A stretch of 64,000 nucleotides of DNA, from contig CAZLUP010000013.1 in NCBI GenBank assembly GCA_964562685.1, forward strand, positions 1-64,000, given 5' to 3'. Below, piece by piece: positions 8,158 through 15,995 of this stretch. Below the pieces are notes generated by a model. That model was not told where the DNA came from, searched no databases, and worked only from the letters and a program-made list of their open reading frames with translations. A program made the position numbers and the translations under genes. Position 1 is the stretch's first letter. Every line of letters begins with the position of its first letter. Source of the stretch: Stanieria sp964562685. GTDB taxonomy: Bacteria > Cyanobacteriota > Cyanobacteriia > Cyanobacteriales > Xenococcaceae.

Positions 8158-9108
8158 ATGTCACAAAACCTTAACAGTGAGGATATAAAATCGGCAGCTA
8201 AGTCTTTTGGTTTTCATAAAGTTGGCATCGCTACCATTGACAACAACTATCAAGATGACGCAGTTGCCCATCTTCAAGCCTGGTTAGCTTTGGGGTATCA
8301 TGCAGATTTAAGTTGGATGGCAAACCCGAAACGGGAAAATATTGCTGCTTGTATGCCTGAAGTACGATCTGTTATTTGTGTTGCGCTTAATTATTATACG
8401 CCTCATCAACATTCTGATAATCCAGAAGTAGCTAAAATCTCTCGTTATGGCTGGGGAAGAGATTACCACAAAATTATGGAGAAAAAACTCAAAGCCTTAA
8501 GTAACTGGTTGACAGCACAGCAAGAAGGAATCAAAACTCGTTATTATGCTGATACGGGGCCAATCCAGGATAAAGTTTGGGCGCAAAGGGCTGGTATTGG
8601 ATGGATTGCTAAAAATGGTAATGTAATTACGCGAGATTATGGTAGTTGGGTATTTTTAGGCGAAATTTTAACTAATTTAGAATTAAATCCCGATCGCCCT
8701 CATACTCAACATTGCGGTACTTGTACTCGTTGTCTTGATGCTTGTCCGACTAAGGCAATTACCAAACCTTTTGTTGTCGATGCTAATCGCTGTATTGCCT
8801 ATCATACCATCGAAAACCGAGTCGAACAATTACCCGATGCGATCGCAGATAATTTGCAAGGATGGGTAGCTGGCTGTGATATTTGTCAAGATGTTTGTCC
8901 TTGGAATCAACGTTTTGCTCAAGAGACAGACGTTGAAGATTTTCAGCCCTATCCTGAGAATCTTAACCCGAAATTAACTGAATTAGCCGAAATTTCTGAA
9001 TCTGAGTGGAATCAACGTTTTCGAGCTTCAGCCTTAAGAAGAATTAAGTTGCCAATGTTACAACGTAATGCTCGCGCTAATTTAAAATCAAAAAAGACTA
9101 TGTCTTAA
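8158..9108 (+). CDS. queG: Epoxyqueuosine reductase QueG
   Basis: A B12-dependent iron-sulfur enzyme that reduces epoxyqueuosine to queuosine in tRNA, the last step of Q-base synthesis. About 316 residues. The C-terminal half carries two 4Fe-4S clusters, CGTCTRCLDACPTKAI and CDICQDVCPWN. The N-terminal half has the family pattern RYGWGRDYHKIMEKKL and YADTGPIQDKVWAQRAGIGWIAKN. I start at the ATG at 8158; a TTG three codons upstream (8149) is open but has no support. Downstream is a HAD phosphatase gene 72 bases away in the same direction. Confidence 0.93.
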   Translation: MSQNLNSEDIKSAAKSFGFHKVGIATIDNNYQDDAVAHLQAWLALGYHADLSWMANPKRENIAACMPEVRSVICVALNYYTPHQHSDNPEVAKISRYGWGRDYHKIMEKKLKALSNWLTAQQEGIKTRYYADTGPIQDKVWAQRAGIGWIAKNGNVITRDYGSWVFLGEILTNLELNPDRPHTQHCGTCTRCLDACPTKAITKPFVVDANRCIAYHTIENRVEQLPDAIADNLQGWVAGCDICQDVCPWNQRFAQETDVEDFQPYPENLNPKLTELAEISESEWNQRFRASALRRIKLPMLQRNARANLKSKKTMS

Positions 9109-9180
9109 GATACAATTGAAATTCAGTCCAATTAGTAAATTTTTTCTCCTCTTCATAAATACTTGCTTAAAATTAATTAG

Positions 9181-9858
9181 ATGAATGACAAATTAGTGTT
9201 CTTTGATTTTGATGGCACAATAGCTGATAGTTATCAAGCGATTGTTAAGATTAGTAATCAGTTAGCTTCAGAGTTTGGTTATAAGCCAATTGGTGAAGAG
9301 GAAATTGCCTTGTTAAAGAATTTAAGCTCACGAGAAATTGTTCAAAAATCAGAAATTTCTATTTTTAAAATCCCTTTTTTAATTAAAAGATTACAAAAAG
9401 AATTAAAGCAGGAAATTATAAATTTAGAACCAATTCACGGTATTGATTTAGTATTACGTCAAATAAAGCAACATGATTATCAACTAGGTATTATCACTTC
9501 TAATGCGAAAGAAAATGTAGTAGCTTTTTTAGAAAAACATCACTTAGATAATATATTTGATTTTATTTATTCAGGAACAACTATTTTTGGTAAACACCGA
9601 ATTATTAATAATATTATTAAACAACATCAAATTAAACCAAATCAACTTATTTATGTAGGCGATGAAACTAGAGATATTAGAGCAGCAAAAAGAAGTAAAG
9701 TAATTGCGATCGCAGTTACTTGGGGATTTAATTCAGCGGAAATTTTAGCTCATTATCAACCAGATTTTTTAGTTACTACACCAGTAGAATTATTAAGTGC
9801 GATCGTTGAATCAACAAGTTTTGGGCAAGCTCAAAATCCAGAACAGCAGCATTGTTAA
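9181..9858 (+). CDS. HAD-superfamily phosphatase (phosphoglycolate phosphatase-like)
   Basis: A 225-residue haloacid-dehalogenase-type hydrolase. Motif I is DFDGT (Asp9, Asp11), motif II lies in GIITSNAKEN, motif III is a lysine near GKHRI and motif IV is YVGDETRDIRAAKRS, ending with AVTWGFNSAEIL. This layout with a helical cap between motifs I and II is that of Gph-like phosphatases, and phosphoglycolate is a plausible substrate in a photorespiring cyanobacterium. Sequence alone does not fix the substrate. It follows queG and may share its transcript. Confidence 0.82.
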   Translation: MNDKLVFFDFDGTIADSYQAIVKISNQLASEFGYKPIGEEEIALLKNLSSREIVQKSEISIFKIPFLIKRLQKELKQEIINLEPIHGIDLVLRQIKQHDYQLGIITSNAKENVVAFLEKHHLDNIFDFIYSGTTIFGKHRIINNIIKQHQIKPNQLIYVGDETRDIRAAKRSKVIAIAVTWGFNSAEILAHYQPDFLVTTPVELLSAIVESTSFGQAQNPEQQHC

Positions 9859-10019
9859 GTTAATAGAACTAAGAGACATTTAACTTTCTGCATTCTTGGG
9901 TTTAAATTAGGATTAATTAAAGAATCAAAATATTTTAATTCTTTAATCTTTAATTCCTAGATAAATATCAGTTTGCTTGCCTACAATAGAGTTATCTAAA
10001 TAATTTTTATAAATTAAAT

Positions 10020-10082
10020 AGGAGGACAAGACATTTGATTAAAAATCAAGTGCTTGCTAAATCTGTATGGAATCAATTTTAA
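10020..10082 (+). promoter_or_regulatory. Slipin leader: distant Shine-Dalgarno, small hairpin and overlapping short ORF
   Basis: A perfect AGGAGG lies at 10020-10025, but the slipin ATG is at 10067, far beyond normal spacing. Nine bases after the AGGAGG, a TTG (10035) opens a 15-codon frame ending at the TAA at 10080-10082, which overlaps the slipin start. The same stretch can form a six-base-pair hairpin, TTGATT-aaa-AATCAA (10035-10049). Either a translationally coupled leader peptide or an RNA fold that brings the ribosome site nearer could explain this. It is an inference. Confidence 0.35.
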
Positions 10083-10864
10083 GTATTTTGTTAGGCTTAG
10101 TATTAGTATTAGGAGCCAAAGGATTAAAAATAGATCGAGAATATGAGAGAGGTGTCATCTTTCGCTTAGGACGTTATCAAACTACTAAAGGGCCAGGACT
10201 ATATTGGATTGTACCGTTAGTAGATCAAAAAGCTAAGGTTGATATTCGTACCAAAACTGTAGATATTGCCCCTCAAGAAACTGTTACTGCCGATAGTGTG
10301 ACCATTAAAGTTAATGCTGTTCTTTACTATCGTATTATCGATCCTTATAAAGCAATTAACAAAGTAGAGAATTACAATGTAGCAGTTTATCAAACCGCCA
10401 TGACTACCCTCCGTAATGTGGTAGGACAAAATATTCTCGATGATGTTTTGCAAAACCGAGACAAAATTAATTTTAAAGTACAAGAAATTGTCGATGAAAT
10501 AACTGAACCTTGGGGAATAGAAATCGAAAGAGTGGAAATGAAAGATGTAGAAATTCCTCAATCTATGCAAAGAGCAATGGCAAAAGAAGCAGAAGCTGTA
10601 AGAGAAAAACGCGCCCGTTTAATTAAAGCAACAGCAGAACAAGAAGCATCTTTAAAACTTTCTGAAGCATCTCAAAAAATTACTGAAAATCCTCTTGCTT
10701 TAGAATTACGACGCTTACAAATGCTAACTGAAATTGGTGCAGAAAATAACACTACTACTTTGATTATGATGCCATCCGATATGATTACTTTAGCGAAGGA
10801 ATGGACAAATAATCTTCAAGCTAAAAGACAAGCAACTGAGAGGATGTCTGAAAAGTCAAAATAA
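10067..10864 (+). CDS. Slipin / stomatin-like SPFH-domain protein
   Basis: A 265-residue SPFH (band 7) protein. A short N-terminal membrane hairpin (about 1-20) leads into the conserved EYERGVIFRLGRYQTTKGPGL and the QETVTADSVTIKVNAVLYYRI strands. DVEIPQSMQRAMAKEAEAVREKRARLIKATAE then begins the long coiled-coil assembly helix. Slipins form ring-like membrane scaffolds linked to proteolysis and lipid microdomains. They often sit next to a NfeD partner, but none is present here. The ATG at 10067 is the only start possible (a stop lies three codons upstream) but has no nearby ribosome site; see the leader entry. Confidence 0.9.
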   Translation: MESILSILLGLVLVLGAKGLKIDREYERGVIFRLGRYQTTKGPGLYWIVPLVDQKAKVDIRTKTVDIAPQETVTADSVTIKVNAVLYYRIIDPYKAINKVENYNVAVYQTAMTTLRNVVGQNILDDVLQNRDKINFKVQEIVDEITEPWGIEIERVEMKDVEIPQSMQRAMAKEAEAVREKRARLIKATAEQEASLKLSEASQKITENPLALELRRLQMLTEIGAENNTTTLIMMPSDMITLAKEWTNNLQAKRQATERMSEKSK

Positions 10865-10896
10865 ATGCGATTACAAAGGAGTGTTCGAGGTCTTAA

Positions 10897-11256
10897 ATGA
10901 ATTCTGAATTTTTAATTAATCCTAAATTACCAAATAAAAAACACGATAATACGGTTTTAGACAAGACTCAGGAAATATCAAAACCTAAAATTGATCGGGT
11001 ACTTCGTTGGTTTGAAAAGGAAGGGGATGATTTGGTGGGAGAAAAAGTTATCTCTAATGTTAATCTAGAGCATCTACAAAAACTATTTGGAATTGATTCA
11101 GAAAATCCGATGTATGATTGCTATTTGGTAGAATCTCCCGAACAAATCAATTATTTGCAGAATTTATTAAATTTAGAGTTAGATACAAAATCTTACGATT
11201 ATCTAGTTGAATGTGACATGGTTGAACCCACTTCTGTCATTTCTATCAAATATTAG
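10897..11256 (+). CDS. Conserved small protein of unknown function
   Basis: A 119-residue soluble acidic protein. The first 30 residues are Lys/Asn-rich and look disordered. The rest is compact and includes RVLRWFEKEGDDLVGEK, NLEHLQKLFGIDSENPMYDCYLV and a hydrophobic-acidic C-terminus. The pattern 'LQKLFGI..ENPMYDCY' recalls small cyanobacterial proteins that I believe belong to a DUF family, but I cannot name it with confidence. It lies 33 bases after the slipin gene and nine bases before another small frame, so all three may be co-transcribed. Immunity-protein-like size and acidity are suggestive but no toxin gene is nearby. Confidence 0.6.
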   Translation: MNSEFLINPKLPNKKHDNTVLDKTQEISKPKIDRVLRWFEKEGDDLVGEKVISNVNLEHLQKLFGIDSENPMYDCYLVESPEQINYLQNLLNLELDTKSYDYLVECDMVEPTSVISIKY

Positions 11257-11265
11257 ATATGTCTT

Positions 11266-11583
11266 TTGATAAATCTTGAAGGCGATCCCAATCGAGGTGG
11301 GTATCTTATTGTTGATGAATTTAATGAAAACCCAGGATTATCTAAAGATGATAGATTTTATATAAAAAATTGGAAGGTGGGTTATTCAAATTCCCAAGGC
11401 TTAGGAAATTTATCTTTTGACTTTGAAGTACAAGTTATGTCGCTTCAGAAAACTCTTTTCCGACATGAAGAATTATTAACAGAAATTTTTGTTGAGTCTC
11501 CAAATAGAGAGGAAATTAAGAAATTAGTAGATGCTTTAAGAGAACGTAATCCAGATGTAATCAAATCATTAACTAATAATTGA
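11266..11583 (+). CDS. Small hypothetical protein, possibly frame-damaged at its start
   Basis: A 105-residue frame containing EGDPNRGGYLIVDEFNENPG and a helical, charged C-terminus (VESPNREEIKKLVDALRERNP). I do not recognise the family. The frame has no ATG before about residue 59; its nearest start is a TTG at 11266. An ATG seven bases upstream (11259) is in another frame and stops after six codons. A small indel near the start of an originally ATG-initiated gene would explain this, as would real TTG initiation. The tight spacing to the previous small gene suggests a pair of linked unknown proteins. Confidence 0.45.
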   Translation: MINLEGDPNRGGYLIVDEFNENPGLSKDDRFYIKNWKVGYSNSQGLGNLSFDFEVQVMSLQKTLFRHEELLTEIFVESPNREEIKKLVDALRERNPDVIKSLTNN

Positions 11584-11700
11584 ATAATCTCAAGCAACCC
11601 TTAGTAGTAAAAATGCAAATTCAAGGGCTAAAACATCGGAAAATTCAAATAATATTGGGAGTATAATCTAGCCACATTAGTCATTACATCACATAATTTG

Positions 11701-11726
11701 TAGGGATAATTCATGAATTATCCCTA
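11701..11726. repeat. 26-nt perfect palindrome, copy 2
   Basis: TAGGGATAATTC followed by ATGAATTATCCCTA is a perfect palindrome, extendable by one G-C pair to 11700-11727. It differs from the copy at 3325-3350 by one symmetric base pair, so both arms changed together. That symmetric change suggests the fold, not just the sequence, is maintained or copied. It lies in the 225-base spacer between two convergent genes and may end or stabilise their transcripts. Confidence 0.7.
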
Positions 11727-11808
11727 CGATAAATTCGTTTCTCTTAAAAAAAAACTAATTAAAGGGAAACTTTTTTCTATTTAACTAGAATGTAAATCGG
11801 TTTATGTT

Positions 11809-12903
11809 TTATTTCCCGAAACCTTTGCCTCGGTTTTGTGAAGGAAGACAAATGCAATTTTCAATTTGTTCTCTTAAAGTTTCATGGTCTAAATTTTGAC
11901 CAATTAAAACTAATTGATTTTTCTTTTCCCCTTTCCATTCTTCATCTTCAATCGTGAATCTTTTACCACTTAAATGAAAGATATGACGTTTGGGACTTTC
12001 ATCAAACCAAAGAATACCTTTAGCTCGAAAAACATTACCTGGTAATTGATTGTCAAGAAAATATTGAAATTTTCTAATACTAAAAGGTTTATCGCTTTGA
12101 ATGGAAAGAGAGGTAAAACCATCATTTTCTAAATGGTCTGAGTGATGGTGATGATGGTGTTCATGATGATCGTGATGATGATGGTGTTCATGATGATCGT
12201 GATGGTCATGTTTATGTTCATGATGTTCGTGTTCAGATTCTGTGGAATCGAAATACTTATCTGACTCGAATAAACCGACGCTGAGAACTAGAGGGAGCGG
12301 TACTTGAGATTTTTGGGTGCGAAGGATTCTAGCATCTTGTTTGATCTCTCTAATTTTGACTTCGAGAAGATCGACATCAGCTTCATCAACTAAATCAGTT
12401 TTATTAAGAATAATGACATCGCCGTATTGAATCTGACTAAAAGCAGCTTGACTATTAAATAAATCAAGACTGTAATTAGCCGAGTCTACCATCGTAATAA
12501 TTGAATCTAAACGAGTCATGTCTCGTAATTCTGTACCCAAGAAGGTGAGAGCAACAGGAAGAGGATCTGCTAAACCTGTTGTTTCTACCACCAAATAATC
12601 AATTTGGTTCTCTCGTTCGAGAATTTTATAGACAGCGTTAACTAAATCTTCGTTGATGGTACAGCAGATACAACCATTATTTAGCTCTACCATGCTTTCA
12701 TCAGTAGAGACAATTAATTCATTATCAATGCCAATTTCCCCAAACTCATTAACTAAAACAGCAGTTTTTAAACCTTCTTGATTCGTGAGAATATGATTAA
12801 GAAGAGTAGTTTTTCCACTACCAAGAAAACCTGTAATGATGGTAACTGGTAAACCGTGTTTTGAGGTTTCAATTTTATTAGAGGAAACAGTAGTTTGAGT
12901 CAT
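11809..12903 (-). CDS. CobW/COG0523 GTPase metallochaperone with His-rich loop
   Basis: A 364-residue G3E-family GTPase. Walker A is GFLGSGKTTLLNHI (about 25-38), the CxCC metal motif is GCICCTI (Cys78, 80 and 81 region), switch motif ETTGLADP and base-recognition NKTD follow, then the CobW C-terminal domain (about 265-350). Between the domains, about residues 223-257 hold 23 histidines mixed with Asp and Glu, a metal-loading tail seen in zinc or nickel handling members. Expected role: GTP-driven delivery of zinc or another metal to client enzymes. I see no Zur box upstream. CobW in B12 synthesis is less likely given the His loop. Confidence 0.87.
   Translation of the reverse strand: MTQTTVSSNKIETSKHGLPVTIITGFLGSGKTTLLNHILTNQEGLKTAVLVNEFGEIGIDNELIVSTDESMVELNNGCICCTINEDLVNAVYKILERENQIDYLVVETTGLADPLPVALTFLGTELRDMTRLDSIITMVDSANYSLDLFNSQAAFSQIQYGDVIILNKTDLVDEADVDLLEVKIREIKQDARILRTQKSQVPLPLVLSVGLFESDKYFDSTESEHEHHEHKHDHHDHHEHHHHHDHHEHHHHHHSDHLENDGFTSLSIQSDKPFSIRKFQYFLDNQLPGNVFRAKGILWFDESPKRHIFHLSGKRFTIEDEEWKGEKKNQLVLIGQNLDHETLREQIENCICLPSQNRGKGFGK
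12151..12204 (-). repeat. Perfect 27-bp tandem duplication in the His-rich loop
   Basis: The 27 bases at 12151-12177 are repeated exactly at 12178-12204, inside the CobW-family gene. Each unit encodes nine residues of His, Asp and Glu. The identity at silent positions shows a recent in-frame duplication that lengthened the metal-binding loop. Confidence 0.9.
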
Positions 12904-13022
12904 AGCGATCGCGTTAATTTTTTTCTTTTAATTTCAGATTGTGAGGCTGTTGACTGAATAACCTCTCTTTTTTACATTATTATTTCGTATTGCCTTAAAA
13001 TAACAAGTCCGATCAAATTGTC

Positions 13023-14489
13023 ATGACCTTAACCGTTTACAATACTCTCACTCGTCGCCAAGAAGCATTTGAAACCTTGGAACCAAATCAGGTTCGGATG
13101 TATTGCTGTGGCATTACAGTTTATGATTATTGTCATTTGGGTCATGCCAGAACTTGTATTGTTTGGGATGTAGTTCGTCGTTATCTACAATGGCGGGGCT
13201 ATCAAGTACAGTATATTCAGAATTTTACTGATATTGACGACAAAATTCTCAATCGGGCAAGACAAGAAGGTACATCAATGGAAGATGTATCGGAACGTTT
13301 CATCAAAGCTTATTTTGAAGATATGGAACGTTTAAATGTTGGTCAAGCTGATGCTTATCCCCGCGCTACTCATACTTTAGATGGGATTAAACGTTTGGTT
13401 TATGAGTTGGAACAAAAGGGTTTTGCCTATCCTGCTGATGGTGATGTTTATTATTCGGTTAGACATTTTAAAGATTACGGTAAGTTATCAGGTAGAAAGT
13501 TAGAAGATTTACAAGCAGGGGCAAGCGGTAGAGTAGAAGTAGTTGACCCAGAAGCAGCTAGGAAGAAAGACCCCTTCGATTTTGCTCTTTGGAAAGCTGC
13601 CAAAGCAGGAGAACCAGCTTGGGAATCTCCTTGGGGTGCAGGTCGTCCTGGCTGGCATATTGAATGTTCGGCTATGGTAAGGGAAAGACTGGGAGAAACT
13701 ATTGATATTCATGTGGGTGGCAGCGACCTAATTTTTCCCCATCATGAAAACGAAATTGCCCAATCAGAAGCAGTGACCGGGAAACCTTTAGCTAATTATT
13801 GGTTGCACAATGGGATGGTGAAGGTAGGCGGGGAGAAAATGTCTAAATCCCTGGGAAATTTTACGACGATCCGTGATTTACTCGATAAACCAACCGATGC
13901 GATGGCAGTCAGGTTATTTATTCTTCAGGCACATTATCGTAAACCTGTCGATTTTACTGAGGTCGCTTTGGAAGCTGCTACTAATGGTTGGCATACCCTC
14001 AAGGAAGGGTTGTTGTTTGGTTATCAGTACGGCAAGGAATTGAATTGGAATCAAGCGGAGGTGCAAGGAAGCAGAGAAGCAGAGGAGAATGAATTTACCA
14101 TTCGTTTTCGAGAAGCAGTAGATGAGGATTTTAATTTTGCTGGTGGACTAGCGGTTTTGTTCGATCTTGCCAAAAATTTACGAAAAGAAGGCAATTTATT
14201 GGTTCATCAGGGTAAAACTGAAACTGCTCCTGCTCAATTGCTGCAACAATGGCATACTTTGGTAGAATTAGCGGGTGTTTTAGGATTTGTTGCCCAATCA
14301 GAAACAGAAAATAATAAAATTGCTAATGGTATTAGCGATCGCGAAATTGAAACCTTAATCAAACAAAGAACTGAAGCCAGAAAAGCCAAAAACTGGGCAG
14401 AAAGCGATCGCCTTCGTGATGAATTAAAAGCCCAAGGTGTTAGTCTAATTGATAAGCCTGGTAATGTTACTACTTGGCATCGGGATTAG
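13023..14489 (+). CDS. cysS: Cysteinyl-tRNA synthetase
   Basis: A 488-residue class I aminoacyl-tRNA synthetase charging tRNA-Cys with cysteine. The HIGH-type motif is in VYDYCHLGHART, the KMSKS motif is exact in GGEKMSKSLGNF, and the zinc-binding Cys and His residues of the family are visible in MYCCGITVYDYC, WHIECSAM and FPHHENE. The C-terminal helical domain ends with the anticodon-binding region RTEARKAKNWAESDRLRDEL. Length is normal. The ATG at 13023 is the first start in frame and matches the family N-terminus. The gene is divergent from the metallochaperone gene. Confidence 0.97.
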   Translation: MTLTVYNTLTRRQEAFETLEPNQVRMYCCGITVYDYCHLGHARTCIVWDVVRRYLQWRGYQVQYIQNFTDIDDKILNRARQEGTSMEDVSERFIKAYFEDMERLNVGQADAYPRATHTLDGIKRLVYELEQKGFAYPADGDVYYSVRHFKDYGKLSGRKLEDLQAGASGRVEVVDPEAARKKDPFDFALWKAAKAGEPAWESPWGAGRPGWHIECSAMVRERLGETIDIHVGGSDLIFPHHENEIAQSEAVTGKPLANYWLHNGMVKVGGEKMSKSLGNFTTIRDLLDKPTDAMAVRLFILQAHYRKPVDFTEVALEAATNGWHTLKEGLLFGYQYGKELNWNQAEVQGSREAEENEFTIRFREAVDEDFNFAGGLAVLFDLAKNLRKEGNLLVHQGKTETAPAQLLQQWHTLVELAGVLGFVAQSETENNKIANGISDREIETLIKQRTEARKAKNWAESDRLRDELKAQGVSLIDKPGNVTTWHRD

Positions 14490-14666
14490 TTGGATTTTGC
14501 TTAAATCAACTCAAAGCGGGAAAAAATTAGCTTACTGTGTGACTGGTAGCCAATTCGCGTTATCATAAATTGATCTGTGGGAATATTTAGCCAAACTCGA
14601 AGCTGTCTATCATTTTATCTAACAGCTAAACTAATCTGAGTAAGCATATATAGGGATTAATTACAA

Positions 14667-15950
14667 GTGACTCAAACTAATTTAGACTTTCTTGCCCAAA
14701 CAGATCCAGAAATTGCTGAAGCGATTAACCTAGAACTACAACGTCAACGAGATCATCTAGAATTAATTGCCAGCGAAAACTTTACTTCGGCTGCGGTTTT
14801 AGCAGCACAGGGTTCGGTATTGACCAATAAATATGCTGAAGGTCTACCAGCCAAACGTTATTATGGTGGTTGTGAATATATTGACCGTGCTGAACAACTA
14901 GCTATTGATCGCGCTAAACAATTATTTGGTGCAGCAGCAGCCAATGTTCAACCCCATTCAGGCGCACAAGCGAATTTTGCTGTATTTTTGGCTTTACTTG
15001 AACCAGGGGATACCATTATGGGAATGGATTTATCCCACGGTGGACACTTAACCCACGGTTCACCAGTAAATGTATCTGGGAAATGGTTTAAAGTAGTTCA
15101 GTACGGAGTCAATCGCGAGACAGAAAGATTAGACTTCGACTCCATTAGAGAATTAGCACTCAAAGAACGTCCCAAACTAATCATTTGTGGTTATTCCGCT
15201 TACCCCCGTACCATCGAATTTGACAAATTTAAAGCGATCGCCGATGAAGTAGGGGCATATTTAATGGCTGATATTGCCCACATTGCTGGTTTAGTGGCAA
15301 CTGGACACCATCCTAACCCAATTCCCTATTGTGATGTTGTTACTACTACCACTCACAAAACTTTACGCGGTCCTAGAGGTGGGTTAATTCTAACGAAAGA
15401 TGCCGAATTAGGGAAAAAATTTGACAAAGCTGTTTTTCCTGGTACTCAAGGAGGACCTTTAGAACACGTAATTGCTGCTAAAGCAGTTGCCTTTGGTGAA
15501 GCACTCAAACCCGAATTTAAAACTTATTCCGCTCAAGTAATTGCCAATGCCCAAGCTTTGGGAGAAGGCTTAAAACAACGTGGAATTAAACTAGTATCTG
15601 ACGGAACAGACAATCATTTAATTTTAGTTGATTTACGTTCGATTGGCATGACAGGCAAAGAAGCTGATCGTTTGGTTAGTGAAATCAACATAACAGCCAA
15701 TAAAAATACTGTTCCTTTCGATCCTGAATCTCCCTTTGTTACTAGTGGTTTACGTCTTGGCTCTCCCGCCATGACAACTAGAGGATTGGGGGCGACAGAT
15801 TTTACTGAGATTGCTAACATTGTTGCAGACAGACTGCTGAATCCTCAAGATGAAGCAATTAAAAGCGATTGTCTACATAGAGTAGCTGCTTTATGCGATC
15901 GCTTTCCCTTATACCCTCATCTCAAAATTCCTTTACCCATGACTGTCTAG
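14667..15950 (+). CDS. glyA: Serine hydroxymethyltransferase
   Basis: A 427-residue PLP enzyme interconverting serine and glycine with tetrahydrofolate, supplying one-carbon units and taking part in photorespiratory glycine metabolism. Hallmarks are HLELIASENFTS near the N-terminus, KRYYGGCEYID, DIAHIAGLVATG and the PLP-lysine motif TTTTHKTLRGPRGG. Initiation is at GTG 14667, which gives the family-type N-terminus DPEIAEAINLE shortly after. The stop codon lies inside a hairpin region described separately. Confidence 0.97.
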   Translation: MTQTNLDFLAQTDPEIAEAINLELQRQRDHLELIASENFTSAAVLAAQGSVLTNKYAEGLPAKRYYGGCEYIDRAEQLAIDRAKQLFGAAAANVQPHSGAQANFAVFLALLEPGDTIMGMDLSHGGHLTHGSPVNVSGKWFKVVQYGVNRETERLDFDSIRELALKERPKLIICGYSAYPRTIEFDKFKAIADEVGAYLMADIAHIAGLVATGHHPNPIPYCDVVTTTTHKTLRGPRGGLILTKDAELGKKFDKAVFPGTQGGPLEHVIAAKAVAFGEALKPEFKTYSAQVIANAQALGEGLKQRGIKLVSDGTDNHLILVDLRSIGMTGKEADRLVSEINITANKNTVPFDPESPFVTSGLRLGSPAMTTRGLGATDFTEIANIVADRLLNPQDEAIKSDCLHRVAALCDRFPLYPHLKIPLPMTV

Positions 15951-15971
15951 AGATGAGGGCAAATCTCTAGA
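15914..15971 (+). promoter_or_regulatory. Two mutually exclusive hairpins across the glyA stop codon
   Basis: CCCTCATCT (15914-15922) is perfectly complementary to AGATGAGGG (15951-15959). TCTAGAGA (15946-15953) is perfectly complementary to TCTCTAGA (15964-15971). The two stems share bases 15951-15953, so only one can form fully. No T-run follows the second stem. This could be an mRNA-end or readthrough switch between glyA and the next gene, or chance. No experiment supports it. Confidence 0.35.
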
Positions 15972-15995
15972 TTAATCTATACTTATTTACTTCAG

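Noticed and set aside
12904..13022. Zur box for the metallochaperone gene
   Set aside because: No palindrome of the TGATAATNNTTATCA type could be found in the spacer.
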